IMG/VR virus record: IMGVR_UViG_3300008448_000163
Coordinates: 1 to 46,117 of that record
Origin: a virus
Length of the DNA stretch: 46,117 nucleotides
Direction: 5' to 3' (one strand)
Position numbers and translations under genes: made by a program. Numbering within the stretch: position 1 is the first letter of the stretch; each line of letters opens with the position of its first letter. Below the pieces are notes generated by a model. It ran no database searches, was not told the origin of the DNA, and saw nothing but the letters and a program-made list of their open reading frames with translations. Below are positions 15,093 to 23,161 of the stretch, one piece after another.

Positions 15093-15289
15093 GCCGCACG
15101 CGCCGCCCGGCGGTCCCGGCGCTCCATTTCGTCGTAAGCAGCCGACCCGAGCGCGTCGGGCACTCCGTCCAGCGGGTCGGCGGCAAACTCGCCGTAGGCC
15201 AGCCGCACGATCACGGTGTCGGCGGCCTTGCGCAGCGTGGCGCGGGCGGTGGCGGGGTCGAAAGCGGCTACGATCTGTTCGGCGGTCAT
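15089..15289 (-). CDS. Small hypothetical protein, 66 aa, first gene after operator copy 3
   Basis: ATG at 15289 has GAGGAG about 10 bases upstream and is the first start after the promoter at 15318-15345. The product is helical (MTAEQIVAAFDPATARATLR) with a charged end (EMERRDRRAARAA). Its stop overlaps the methylase-like gene start (ATGA). No family recognised. Confidence 0.6.
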   Translation of the reverse strand: MTAEQIVAAFDPATARATLRKAADTVIVRLAYGEFAADPLDGVPDALGSAAYDEMERRDRRAARAA

Positions 15290-15317
15290 GGCGGTGCGTC
15301 TCCTCGTGTCTGGAGAC

Positions 15318-15345
15318 ACACTAGCAAAGTGGACGGAGCCGTCAA
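15318..15345 (-). promoter_or_regulatory. Promoter with palindromic operator, copy 3
   Basis: On the minus strand TTGACG (+ 15340-15345), a 16-base spacer and TAGTGT (+ 15318-15323). The operator TTGACGGCTCCGTCCA is identical to copy 1 over all 16 bases. It drives the operon 15289 to 13722, which includes the cytosine-methylase-like and double-HTH genes. Confidence 0.75.
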
Positions 15346-15348
15346 CTA

Positions 15349-15651
15349 TTATTCGGGAGCGTACAGCGCGCGGACCTGGCGGCATTGCTTCACCCATGCC
15401 GGCGCGGGCGGCTCTGCGGAGTAGGACCATGCGCCTTGCGGTGCGTGTCCGTGCAGGAAGCGCCACGCCACCGGCTCCCCCAACACCGCGGCGATGCCTT
15501 CCGCCAGGGTCGGCGCGAGCTCCGCCAGGTCTTCGTCTTCGGAGTCAAACGGCAAGCCCGCATGCTCCGGCACGGCGGCCCATAGCGTCGCGGCGAAGCG
15601 CTCGACCATGGCGACGGTCACGCCGGGCGGGAGGTTGGTTTTCCAGGTCAT
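15349..15651 (-). CDS. Acidic hypothetical protein, 100 aa
   Basis: Starts MTWKTNLPPGVTVAMVERFA and has an acidic stretch (DSEDEDLAELAPTLAEGIAA) and a Trp/Pro-rich C-terminal part (APQGAWSYSAEPPAPAW). It overlaps its upstream neighbour by 4 bases and ends 3 bases before operator copy 3. It is the last gene of the operon from 16751. No family recognised. Confidence 0.55.
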   Translation of the reverse strand: MTWKTNLPPGVTVAMVERFAATLWAAVPEHAGLPFDSEDEDLAELAPTLAEGIAAVLGEPVAWRFLHGHAPQGAWSYSAEPPAPAWVKQCRQVRALYAPE

Positions 15652-15860
15652 GACATGAGTCCCATGAGCCGTAGCGACGCGGTGAGCCGGTCGACCAAGG
15701 CGTATGCTTCGGCGACCCTGCGCAACGCGGGGCCGTCCAGGTTGATGAGCCGGCGACCTGGTAGGGTCGCCAGCATGGCGCGCGAGGCGTCAGCGTCACG
15801 GAATGCGTCGGGCGCGGCCTCGCGCGCCAACGCCTCGCGTATCGGGTCGGGGAGGGTCAC
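15648..15860 (-). CDS. Small helical hypothetical protein, 70 aa
   Basis: MTLPDPIREALAREAAPDAF opens an all-helical protein ending LVDRLTASLRLMGLMS. Starts and stops overlap both neighbours (ATGA), so it is co-translated with the GapR-like gene before it. Function unknown. Confidence 0.55.
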   Translation of the reverse strand: MTLPDPIREALAREAAPDAFRDADASRAMLATLPGRRLINLDGPALRRVAEAYALVDRLTASLRLMGLMS

Positions 15861-16141
15861 GCCTCGCCGATGGCCGTCATGTAGAGGTCGATAAGCGCTT
15901 CCTCCTCCTGACGCTTGGCCCGGTCGGTCTTGCGCAGCCGGACCACCTTGCGGATGATCTTGACGTCAAAGCCGTTGCCCTTGGCTTCGGCGTACACTTC
16001 CTTGAGGTCGGCCATGACGCCGGCCTTGTCCTCCTCGAGCCGTTCGATCCGCTCCAGGATCGCCTTGAGCTGGCCTTGCGCGGTCGTGTTGAGGACTTCG
16101 ATCGAGTTGTGCCCAATGGGCGGGGCGGCGGGGCTCGTCAT
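15857..16141 (-). CDS. DUF2312/GapR-like nucleoid-associated protein, 94 aa
   Basis: After a short leader (MTSPAAPPIGHNS), the protein has the DUF2312 pattern: LKAILERIERLEEDKAGVMA, DLKEVYAEAKGNGFDVKIIR, KVVRLRKTDRAKRQEEEALI and DLYMTAIGE. In Caulobacter and relatives this family (GapR) binds overtwisted AT-rich DNA ahead of forks and helps topoisomerases. A phage copy may aid its own replication or compete with the host protein. I chose the ATG at 16141, which overlaps the upstream stop. It is the best clue to an alphaproteobacterial host. Confidence 0.85.
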   Translation of the reverse strand: MTSPAAPPIGHNSIEVLNTTAQGQLKAILERIERLEEDKAGVMADLKEVYAEAKGNGFDVKIIRKVVRLRKTDRAKRQEEEALIDLYMTAIGEA

Positions 16142-16497
16142 GTCGTGGTTTCCTTGGGGGTCCAATCTCGCCCGCCGCATACCTTGCGGGCCTGGTTAAG
16201 CGTGCTGGCCAGCGTGAACCGGGCACACGGGGAGCCGTCGTGCGGCTGGCGGTGAGACGGGCGCGAGCGAAAGGCGCACGTCCGGCAAAGGAACACGTCG
16301 GGCGGCCGGGCGGCCGGGCGGTACACCTCGACCGACGTCTCGACAACCGTGACCCTGCGGACGTGCAGCCCGTCGTGGACCGGCACGAGGCGATCCGCTT
16401 CGGCAATCGCGGCCTCCCGATGGTCGTACGCGCCGCCGGGCAGGTTGACGCCCCGGCCGTTGGTCAGGACGTATTGCGTCCGGGCGACTATGTGCAT
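16138..16497 (-). CDS. Cys-containing hypothetical protein, 119 aa
   Basis: The ATG at 16497 (MHIVARTQYVLTNGRGVNLP) lies within the end of the preceding gene. An N-terminal alpha/beta part (AAIAEADRLVPVHDGLHVRR) leads to a C-terminal half with spaced Cys residues (PPDVFLCRTCAFRSRPSHRQ, then SPCARFTL and KVCGG) that could bind zinc. No family recognised. It is coupled to the GapR-like gene by an ATGA overlap. Confidence 0.55.
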   Translation of the reverse strand: MHIVARTQYVLTNGRGVNLPGGAYDHREAAIAEADRLVPVHDGLHVRRVTVVETSVEVYRPAARPPDVFLCRTCAFRSRPSHRQPHDGSPCARFTLASTLNQARKVCGGRDWTPKETTT

Positions 16498-16751
16498 GGC
16501 TTGGCGCTCCTGCGCACATGCACGTCGACGGCGCGCATGGCGGCTTCCGCCGTCGCGAAGCGCTTGCGGAAATGACGGGTCGACGAGAAGCCGACGCCGG
16601 GCCGCGGGCGGTTCATGACGTAGAACGGCCGGGCGGTGCCCCGAGTTGCCCAGCTTTCGCCGACCCGCCAGGCCCCGCACGGGCTCACGTACTCGTCGAG
16701 CGGGCGGGGCGCGCATGGCGTCTCCCGCGGCGTATGCGTCCAGGCGGTCAT
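16488..16751 (-). CDS. Hypothetical protein, 87 aa, first gene after operator copy 4
   Basis: The ATG at 16751 follows GAGGAG by ~8 bases, about 20 bases downstream of the predicted transcription start. The product is Arg/Pro-rich (MTAWTHTPRETPCAPRPLDE, HFRKRFATAEAAMRAVDVHV). No family recognised. Its start is well supported by the strong ribosome-binding site and promoter. Confidence 0.6.
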   Translation of the reverse strand: MTAWTHTPRETPCAPRPLDEYVSPCGAWRVGESWATRGTARPFYVMNRPRPGVGFSSTRHFRKRFATAEAAMRAVDVHVRRSAKPCT

Positions 16752-16777
16752 TGCGTCGTCTCCTCTTGCGTCCGGCG

Positions 16778-16806
16778 ATCTAACGCTAAGTGGACGGACC
16801 CGTCAA
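16778..16806 (-). promoter_or_regulatory. Promoter with palindromic operator, copy 4
   Basis: Minus strand TTGACG (+ 16801-16806), 17 bases, TTAGAT (+ 16778-16783). Operator TTGACGGGTCCGTCCA. It drives the operon 16751 to 15349 with the GapR-like gene. The operator's distal end overlaps the stop of the primase-helicase gene. Confidence 0.75.
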
Positions 16807-19208
16807 CTATTAAAAGCCTTGGCCGCTGCGGCGGTGCTTTGCGCCCGGCTGTAGGCGGCGGCGATATCGGCCGACGTCGTCAGGCTCAACGCCAGGTGCC
16901 CGTTGCGAAGGTAGAGGATGGGCTTGCCGGCGTCAGGCGTGACCACGGTGCCGAGCCGGCCGCCGTCAAGTGCCGGGTGCCAATCGTAGCCGAGCGCTTG
17001 CATCATGCCGCGCCGCTTGTTCCGGGGTACGTTGAACCGATGTTCGGCCAGGAGCGCGTCGAGGTATTTGCTCGAGACGAAGCCGCCAAGGAATCCGATT
17101 CGCCCTTCTGCGATGGCCTCCATAACCTCTTGTTCGGCCCGGCCAAGACTGGCGTAGATCGCCGCTTTCGTGCTTGTCGTCTGCGGAGCCCGAGAAGGCA
17201 TTTCCGCCGGCAACGGGAGCGTCTTGAGGTAGTGCGCGACGATCGCCCGGCCCGGACCATGCACCCATGCCCGATAGGTCTCGAAATACGTCTCCGTCAG
17301 GCCGTCGGTCGCCAGGTCGGCCTTGAGTTGCTGCGCGGTGTAGAAGATGGCGTATCGCCGCTCCTCGTCGTCGATCGGCACGCCGTCTTTGTGGTTCGTC
17401 AGGATCACGCCGTTCGCGGCGTTGTCCCCCGTGACTTGGTCGACGCCCTTGCCTTCGATCGGCACCCGGCTTTCGGTCACGATGGGTTTGAATTCCTCCA
17501 GAAAGTCCCGCTTGTGCGATAGCGACACTTCGTCAAGCACAACGAAGGTTTTACGGAGGAGCCACTTGTTAAATTTCATGCCGTCTTTAGCAAGCGCGGC
17601 GGCGTTAGGCTTGTGCGTGTATTGTTCGCCGAAAATATACGTGAGCAACGTCGCCAAGAGACTCTTGCCGTTGCCCTTAACGCCTTGAATGACCGGCCAC
17701 CACGGCACTTTTACGCCGGGATTCTGGACGATGCGGGCGAAATATTGCAACAGGCTCGCCCGGTCGCCGGGGTCCGGCAACAGCCGCGCCAAGTGGTCGA
17801 GGAACGGCGCGGGGTCTCCTGGCGTCGCCTCGCACTCGTAGGGGGCGTAAGTGTTGACGAGCGTGTAGTTGCCTTCGCGCACGATCGCCCCGGTCGGGTG
17901 CTGCGGCCGAAAGCACAGATCGTCGACGATGGCCGGTTTGTTCACGCGGGACCGGGTGAGGGCCATGTAGGCGCTATCGACGGTCTTCTGCCCCATGGCG
18001 TCCAGCACGAAGACGTGCCCGCCATACTCGACGTCAAACGCCTCCCGCTTCATGAGCTTGTTCCGAGCGGCGCTGTATATGCGCTCCAGGTCGCTGATGT
18101 AGGTGCATCCGGCGAAGTGCGTCAGTTGCTCACGGGGGCCTAGAAACTCCCGGCCGGGGTCTCGCGTCCCCCACTGGCCGGAAGCGGCGTCCTGCGCCAC
18201 CGCTGCGGCCGGGGCGGGTGCCGCAGCGCCCTCGCGGGCCACCGCCTGTTGCGCAGGCGTGACCGGCGCGCCCGTCTCCCGCGGAGTGGCGACCTTGCCG
18301 ACGAAGGCGCACGCCTTGAGAATGGTCGTGCGCAGATAGTTGACGTGGCCGGGGGCGTCCCACTTCTCGCGGACCAGGCCCGACGCGCGCATAAGGCGTT
18401 CGATCCGCTCGCAATCCTTGCCGGTCCAGTATGCCAGATGGTTTGCAAGCGCTTGGTCCGCCTCGCTTCGGCCGTCGTGCGGCACGTCGCCCGCCCATAG
18501 GTCGGCGAAGGTCAGGCCCCCGCCGAAGGCCGCTTTTGCGCTCCTGGCGGCTCCGGCCAGCGCCCGGCGAATCAGCTCGTCGTCGTCCGCCGGCCCGCCC
18601 CACTCCGCGACCGGGGCAACGGTCCATTCCCCGACCTGGCCGGCTCCGACCGCCGTCGGCGGGAAGTAGAGGGCCGCCACGGTCGCCAGCTCGCCCGTCG
18701 CGTCGCGCCCGGCGTCGCCCTGCGCATGAATGCCCGTCAGCGCGGCGAAGCGGTTGCGCGTGTAGAGCTCCAGATGATTGTCGAGATTGCGGGTCCCGTG
18801 CGTCGGGGCCGCGCCCTGGTAGGTGCCGAAGATATGCAGCCCCCGGCCGCTATGGCTCACCTCGACGGCGCACCCGGCAAAGCGCCGGCAAAGGTCTTGG
18901 GCGGCGGGGCTCCATTGGCCGTCCGGCCCTAGCGCGCCGTCAGCGTCGACGAAGAAAAACGGGTCGGCCTCCGTGAAAACAAAGCCGATGCCGGAACCAT
19001 GTCCGCGATCGTACGCTTTGGACATGGCAAGCGCCGCTTGCGCGTCTGTCCAGTTAGCCGGGTCCAGCGGGTTGCAAGGCGCGCCCGTCGACCAATGGCA
19101 AGGGATTTTGTCGTACTTGCCCGGATGCTCCGGACGCGGCACGGCAAACCACGCGACAAATTGTCCCCTCGCGACCATAGCCGCGAAGGCTCCCGTTAGG
19201 GCGTCCAT
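16803..19208 (-). CDS. Primase-helicase (prim-pol-like plus SF3/D5-type helicase), 801 aa
   Basis: The N-terminal ~200 residues have a prim-pol-like pattern: GIGFVFTEADPFFFVDADG (~73-91) with an acidic metal site, and EVSHSGRGLHIFG (~112-124). A linker rich in Ala/Pro (~300-330) leads to a helicase with Walker A (IQGVKGNGKSLLATLL, ~508-523) and Walker B (KTFVVLDEVSL, ~552-562). The VILTNHKDGVPIDDEERRYA motif is typical of phage D5/DUF5906 primase-helicases. It would unwind and prime phage DNA. ATG at 19208. It lies between the TetR-type gene and operator copy 4. Confidence 0.85.
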   Translation of the reverse strand: MDALTGAFAAMVARGQFVAWFAVPRPEHPGKYDKIPCHWSTGAPCNPLDPANWTDAQAALAMSKAYDRGHGSGIGFVFTEADPFFFVDADGALGPDGQWSPAAQDLCRRFAGCAVEVSHSGRGLHIFGTYQGAAPTHGTRNLDNHLELYTRNRFAALTGIHAQGDAGRDATGELATVAALYFPPTAVGAGQVGEWTVAPVAEWGGPADDDELIRRALAGAARSAKAAFGGGLTFADLWAGDVPHDGRSEADQALANHLAYWTGKDCERIERLMRASGLVREKWDAPGHVNYLRTTILKACAFVGKVATPRETGAPVTPAQQAVAREGAAAPAPAAAVAQDAASGQWGTRDPGREFLGPREQLTHFAGCTYISDLERIYSAARNKLMKREAFDVEYGGHVFVLDAMGQKTVDSAYMALTRSRVNKPAIVDDLCFRPQHPTGAIVREGNYTLVNTYAPYECEATPGDPAPFLDHLARLLPDPGDRASLLQYFARIVQNPGVKVPWWPVIQGVKGNGKSLLATLLTYIFGEQYTHKPNAAALAKDGMKFNKWLLRKTFVVLDEVSLSHKRDFLEEFKPIVTESRVPIEGKGVDQVTGDNAANGVILTNHKDGVPIDDEERRYAIFYTAQQLKADLATDGLTETYFETYRAWVHGPGRAIVAHYLKTLPLPAEMPSRAPQTTSTKAAIYASLGRAEQEVMEAIAEGRIGFLGGFVSSKYLDALLAEHRFNVPRNKRRGMMQALGYDWHPALDGGRLGTVVTPDAGKPILYLRNGHLALSLTTSADIAAAYSRAQSTAAAAKAFNS

Positions 19209-19223
19209 ATGGGTGCCCTTGGG

Positions 19224-19571
19224 TTAGTGGGCGACGGAGGCGAGGGCGGCGGCGCGCAGATCGTCGGGCGCATCGCGGGCGGTACTGTCCCCCGCAACGA
19301 TCGCCTCCGCAAGTACCGAAAGCATCGGCCGCGCGATGGCCTCCAGGATCACGGCGCGACGCAGGCCCGCCATATCTCCGAAAGACCTCGTGACGCTCCC
19401 GGCCGACACGCCCGCGCGCCTGGCCACACCGTCACGGGTGACAAGCGCAAGGCCCATGTCGAGCGCGTCGCTACAGGCGGCGTCCAGCACGACGCGATTC
19501 CGCCGCTCCTGTCGCTCTAGTCCCCGTTCTCGTCGATCCATTCTAAACCCCTGTTTGGACGGCTTCGTCAT
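19224..19571 (-). CDS. Short TetR-family protein, candidate repressor of the shared operator, 115 aa
   Basis: A TetR-type DNA-binding domain: RNRVVLDAACSDALDMGLAL leads into the HTH VTRDGVARRAGVSAGSVTRS, then FGDMAGLRRAVILEAIA. Only ~45 residues follow, so the usual effector domain is missing. The ATG at 19571 begins 3 bases after the VRR nuclease stop, suggesting coupling. The operator palindrome at 19556-19571 covers the first six codons, which suggests autoregulation. Alternative downstream starts (ATG at 19541 or a later GTG) would apply if transcription began from that operator's promoter-like boxes. Confidence 0.75.
   Translation of the reverse strand: MTKPSKQGFRMDRRERGLERQERRNRVVLDAACSDALDMGLALVTRDGVARRAGVSAGSVTRSFGDMAGLRRAVILEAIARPMLSVLAEAIVAGDSTARDAPDDLRAAALASVAH
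19541..19571 (-). promoter_or_regulatory. Palindromic operator, copy 5, over the start of the TetR-type gene
   Basis: Minus strand ATGACGAAGCCGTCCA (+ 19556-19571) matches the operator arms TGACG and CGTCCA with a different 4-base centre. The gene's ATG is part of the site. A TTAGAA lies 19 bases further, so it may be a weak promoter, but it could equally be an operator acting on read-through transcription. Confidence 0.55.
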
Positions 19572-19573
19572 AT

Positions 19574-19945
19574 CTACAGCGTTCCGGGCCCGGACGCAAA
19601 TGCCGCGTCACCGCCGGCCCCCGCGACCAGGTCGATCCATGCCTTCTGCGCGGTCTCGCGCGCGTCGCCCCGGTAGGTCCAGCCGGCGGCCTTTACCTCC
19701 CGCGACACGAAGACGGCGAGTTGGCGGCCGACCATGTCCGGCGTCACCGTGACCGTCCGCCAGCCGATCAAATCCGACGACTTGAGCGCGGCGTTCATGG
19801 CGGGCGATTCGTTGGCCAGGCCGTACCGCACCGGCCGGCCGGTGGCGTCCAGGAGAACCCCGACGTTGTTGCGCCAAAGGGTCACGGTGCCGAGTCGCCC
19901 GGCCTCTAAGCGGACCAGGCTTTGCGCGTGTGCTTCCGGGGTCAT
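19574..19945 (-). CDS. VRR-NUC domain nuclease, 123 aa
   Basis: The pattern TVTLWRNNVGVLLDATGRPV, RYGLANESPAMNAALKSSDL, IGWRTVTVTPD and LAVFVSREVKAAGW is that of phage VRR-NUC (PD-(D/E)XK fold) nucleases, with the SSDLIGW acidic residue, the second-strand segment and EVK as the likely active site. Such stand-alone domains act as structure-specific or restriction-like nucleases in DNA processing. The ATG at 19945 overlaps the stop of the PP-loop gene. Confidence 0.8.
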   Translation of the reverse strand: MTPEAHAQSLVRLEAGRLGTVTLWRNNVGVLLDATGRPVRYGLANESPAMNAALKSSDLIGWRTVTVTPDMVGRQLAVFVSREVKAAGWTYRGDARETAQKAWIDLVAGAGGDAAFASGPGTL

Positions 19946-20808
19946 TGGGTGAAAACCTCGCAACTGTCCCCGCATCCGCCAGGCTCGTCTAAGTCGGTCT
20001 CGAAACGCTCGTTTCCGTCAACGAAGGGGGTGAACCCAAGCGCGACCTCCGCGCGCAGATCGGCCACCGTCTTGTGCCCGCGAAAGAACCGCCGCGGCTC
20101 CCCCGTCTGCCCCGGCCCGGCAAAGGGAAATTCCCGCTCCATGGCCTCCGGAAACGCGTAGGCTTCCGGCGTTTCCGAAAGCAACGTCAGGTGCTTCCGA
20201 AGGCTTTTCTTCCAACACCAAACGCAGTTGCCGCGATGTTCCGGAAGGAACAAATCGAACGGCTGTTGCCTCCAGAAGTCTAGGACGTCCGTCTTCGTCG
20301 TACCCCATTTAATCAACGGGTAGATTAGCTTTCGAGATTCTGCGGATGCAGATATTCGGTCCATTTCATCCGCGCGAATACCGATCGCCGTGTAAAAGGT
20401 GCCGGCTTTCCATCCGATTGTGCGAAGGAACGCTAGCATCGGGCGCTCTTTTAGCTCGCGCGTGCAATGCGGAAACGCCTTGTTCGGTATGCCGTGTTTG
20501 GAAATGACGTCTCGAAAGGGCTCGCCGTTGCGGCTGGCGGTCTCGTAGGTGACGACCCGCCAGCCGGTGCCTTTACCCCGCACGGGATTCGGGACGGCTT
20601 CGATCCACAAAACGTCCCGGCCGAACCAGGTTTCGCATGCCTTAACAAAGCGCAAGGTCCGCTCGTCTTCGGCCCCCGTGTTCGCGAAAAGTATCAGAAC
20701 GTCCCATTCCTCGAAATCGAGCGTTTCCAAAAGACGTTTGGTCATGAAACCAGACGTGCGCCCGCCGCTGAAACTGATGAAAAGCCGTTTCTTCTCTACG
20801 GACGTCAT
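19942..20808 (-). CDS. PAPS-reductase-like PP-loop ATPase, 288 aa
   Basis: FISFSGGRTSGFMTKRLLE (~10-28) is the PP-loop of the adenine-nucleotide alpha-hydrolase superfamily; VLILFANTGAEDERTLRFV follows as in PAPS reductase and DndC-like proteins. GNCVWCWKKSLRKHLTLL (~205-222) and CGDSCEVF near the end provide Cys residues for an Fe-S or zinc site. The domain activates a substrate by adenylation. In phages its true reaction is generally unknown; the adjacent adenine methylase and VRR nuclease suggest nucleic-acid modification. The ATG at 20808 overlaps the methylase stop; another ATG lies two codons upstream. Confidence 0.8.
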   Translation of the reverse strand: MTSVEKKRLFISFSGGRTSGFMTKRLLETLDFEEWDVLILFANTGAEDERTLRFVKACETWFGRDVLWIEAVPNPVRGKGTGWRVVTYETASRNGEPFRDVISKHGIPNKAFPHCTRELKERPMLAFLRTIGWKAGTFYTAIGIRADEMDRISASAESRKLIYPLIKWGTTKTDVLDFWRQQPFDLFLPEHRGNCVWCWKKSLRKHLTLLSETPEAYAFPEAMEREFPFAGPGQTGEPRRFFRGHKTVADLRAEVALGFTPFVDGNERFETDLDEPGGCGDSCEVFTQ

Positions 20809-21446
20809 ATCCATCCCACTTCCGACCGCTCGCCAGCGCCCTTGCGCAGTACGATGCCGTCCCAAACCAGCCATGCGAAAGAATGTTGCCCGCCGCCGGG
20901 CTCGTCGCCGGTCTCCGCAAGGTGCGCCTCATAGACCGCGCCGGGCGGGCACGACGGACGGCGCGAGAGGAGCCAAACGCGCGACGGCGGACAATCGTGA
21001 TAGAGGCCGCGCGCCCGGCGGCCGGAGAACAGAAAACGCGCGTCGACGAAGGCGGCGACCTTGCCATATGTGCCCATGAGGGCGGCGCGGATGCACGCTT
21101 CCGCGCCCTTGGCGTTGTAGTATGGCGGGTTCGTCACGAGGTTTTTGGCGTCGCGCGGCACCGGCGAAAAATGGGCCGATCGCCAGCCCGCTGCGGTCGG
21201 CACAATGAACGGTGCGACGCCGGTAAACCAGGGCGCGGCGGTGCGCTGCACGACGTCCGACCCGGTCGCGGGGATGCCTGCCGCTAGCAGCGTCTCAACG
21301 ATGTTGCCCCGGCCGCAACAGGGGTCATGCGTCCAGCCGTTGAATTGCTCGACGCTCAACAGGTCTTGCGTCGCCGTCACCGGCTCAACGTACCAATCGT
21401 GAAGGTCGCGCGCCCATAGATGGGCGTTCTTTGCCGTCTTGGTCAC
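20805..21446 (-). CDS. N6-adenine-type DNA methyltransferase, 213 aa
   Basis: THDPCCGRGNIVETLLAAGI (~38-57) is the SAM-binding motif I, and NLVTNPPYYNAKGAE (~101-115) is the NPPY catalytic motif of amino-methyltransferases, usually adenine-N6. No target-recognition domain of typical size is seen, so the target may be short or set by other residues. GTG at 21446 overlaps the helicase stop (GTGA). It sits between the helicase and the PP-loop gene, so methylation may be coupled to replication. Confidence 0.85.
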   Translation of the reverse strand: MTKTAKNAHLWARDLHDWYVEPVTATQDLLSVEQFNGWTHDPCCGRGNIVETLLAAGIPATGSDVVQRTAAPWFTGVAPFIVPTAAGWRSAHFSPVPRDAKNLVTNPPYYNAKGAEACIRAALMGTYGKVAAFVDARFLFSGRRARGLYHDCPPSRVWLLSRRPSCPPGAVYEAHLAETGDEPGGGQHSFAWLVWDGIVLRKGAGERSEVGWI

Positions 21447-23080
21447 GGGGTCCACTCCCTCAATCGCTGCGTCAGCGCCGTTGCTTCGTCCGTGCCGAGC
21501 GTCTGCGCGGTCAACACGTCGACGCCGAACGTCAGGTAGAACGCGGCTTGCATTTCGCCGTCGTCAAGCCCGCGTGACCGCCAGACGCCGCCCGGCCGGC
21601 CCATGGCTTCGCGCAACTCGCGTTGCGCCGCCTGGCGGGCGACGTGGCGCTTGACGTTGGCGAGCTGGCCGACGACGGGCATGTTCTTTGCGGCAAGCTG
21701 TTGACGGTAGGCTTCCGGCTCCATGTCGACCGCGTCCAGATCGCCGCGCAGCTTGGCCAGGAGCTCCGGAGACAGGAGATTCATGACGCCGTCGACCATG
21801 GCCGGCGAGTCGCGGCCGATCGGCGGGGGCGCGGCTTGGCCGCAGAACGGGCACGCCTTGCGGAACCGCTCATAGGGCCGCCAACAGCCGAGACAAACGC
21901 GGTGCATCTGCGGCCCGCTCGAGCCTTTGCGGCCCTCCCGCTTAGACAGGGACCACTCGCGCGGTCGGTCGGGCGGCCCGTGCCGGATGAAGTTGCCGAC
22001 GTGGTCGATGATGAGGGCGCGCGGCTTGCCCGGCATGGGCCGGAGCGTGCGGCCGAATTGTTGCATGTAGGTCGCGAGCGACGCGGTCTTGCGCGCGAAG
22101 CTGCACCCCTCGACGGCGGGAAGGTCAAAGCCCTCGCTCACCACGTCGACGACGACGAGCTGGAGAATTTGCCGGTGCTCAAATTGCCGGAGCAACTGGC
22201 GGCGCACGCCGTCGTGCGTCTTGCCCGTCAGGAGGCCGGCCGGAATGCCCGCGTCGTTGTACGCCTGCGTTATTTCCGCGGCGGTCTCCGTGTCGGGACA
22301 GAAGGTAATCCAGAGTTTGCCGAGCGCCCACCGGCGATAGGACGACACGACGTCCCCGACGATATGCGACGCCTTGGCGGCGGCGCGCAGCTTGGCGGTC
22401 GACCAATCGCCCCCGGCGCTTATCTCGGACTCGAGAAGTTGCATGTCCGACTCGGGACAGACAATGTCGTAGTCGCAGAGATACCCTTGCTCGATAAGCC
22501 AACGCATCGGCGGGCCCTGGACCATGACGTCAGCGACGCCGCCCTGGCCGCGACCCAAACCTTTGCCGTCGGCCCGCTGCGGCGTGGCGGTCGGCTCCAG
22601 CCCGACGCAGGCCGGATGCGTGAACATGCCGACCGCCGTGTGCCATTTGTTGTCGACGACCAGGTGATGCCCTTCGTCCACAATCCAGAGCGTCACGCCG
22701 GCCGCCCAATGCGCGAGCCTGTCGCGGCGCGCGGCGAGCGTGTCGACGCTGACGACGGCGGTGCGCGCGTTCGGATCGAACCACGACGTCCCGACCCGGT
22801 CGACGTGTTCGGCGACGATCGCGCGCTTGACGGCGGTCGGGGCGATGATGTTGTGGCGCACGCCGTTACGGGCGAGCGCGAGCGAGAGTTGAGACACGAG
22901 CTCTTGCCTGTGCGCTATGACCGCGCTCGCCCCGGCGTGTTCCGACACGAGCGCCGACAAGATCACGGTTTTGCCGCCGCCGGTGTCCAACCGCATAAGA
23001 ACGACCTTCGCGCGGGCCGCCCATTGCGCTTCTACAGCGGTCTTTAGATCGGCTTGATATGGGCGTAGGGCGGTCGACAC
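21443..23080 (-). CDS. SF2 DEAD/DEAH-like helicase with zinc ribbon, 545 aa
   Basis: Walker A MRLDTGGGKTVILSALV (~29-45), Walker B/motif II WIVDEGHHLVV (~129-139), and motif VI YMQQFGRTLRPMPGKP (~346-361) define an SF2 helicase of the RecQ/UvrB-like phage type. A four-Cys ribbon (CLGCWRPYERFRKACPFCGQ, ~394-413) follows. It probably remodels DNA at forks or recombination structures. The GTG at 23080 is the first gene left of the divergent region with operator copy 6; no strong ribosome-binding site is seen. Confidence 0.88.
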   Translation of the reverse strand: MSTALRPYQADLKTAVEAQWAARAKVVLMRLDTGGGKTVILSALVSEHAGASAVIAHRQELVSQLSLALARNGVRHNIIAPTAVKRAIVAEHVDRVGTSWFDPNARTAVVSVDTLAARRDRLAHWAAGVTLWIVDEGHHLVVDNKWHTAVGMFTHPACVGLEPTATPQRADGKGLGRGQGGVADVMVQGPPMRWLIEQGYLCDYDIVCPESDMQLLESEISAGGDWSTAKLRAAAKASHIVGDVVSSYRRWALGKLWITFCPDTETAAEITQAYNDAGIPAGLLTGKTHDGVRRQLLRQFEHRQILQLVVVDVVSEGFDLPAVEGCSFARKTASLATYMQQFGRTLRPMPGKPRALIIDHVGNFIRHGPPDRPREWSLSKREGRKGSSGPQMHRVCLGCWRPYERFRKACPFCGQAAPPPIGRDSPAMVDGVMNLLSPELLAKLRGDLDAVDMEPEAYRQQLAAKNMPVVGQLANVKRHVARQAAQRELREAMGRPGGVWRSRGLDDGEMQAAFYLTFGVDVLTAQTLGTDEATALTQRLREWTP

Positions 23081-23098
23081 GGCGTCTCGCTAAATAAG

Positions 23099-23127
23099 TT
23101 GACGGCCTCGTCATATGACGGTACGGC
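23099..23127 (+). promoter_or_regulatory. Promoter with palindromic operator, copy 6 (divergent early region)
   Basis: TTGACGGCCTCGTCAT (23099-23114) has TTGACG as a -35 box, with TACGGC 17 bases further at 23122-23127. It lies between the divergent helicase (GTG 23080) and the plus-strand replication genes (ATG 23162), so one bound repressor could affect both arms. A separate leftward promoter was not clearly identified. Confidence 0.65.
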
Positions 23128-23161
23128 TCACGTCGTCAATCACTCAAACGGGCAAAACCCA

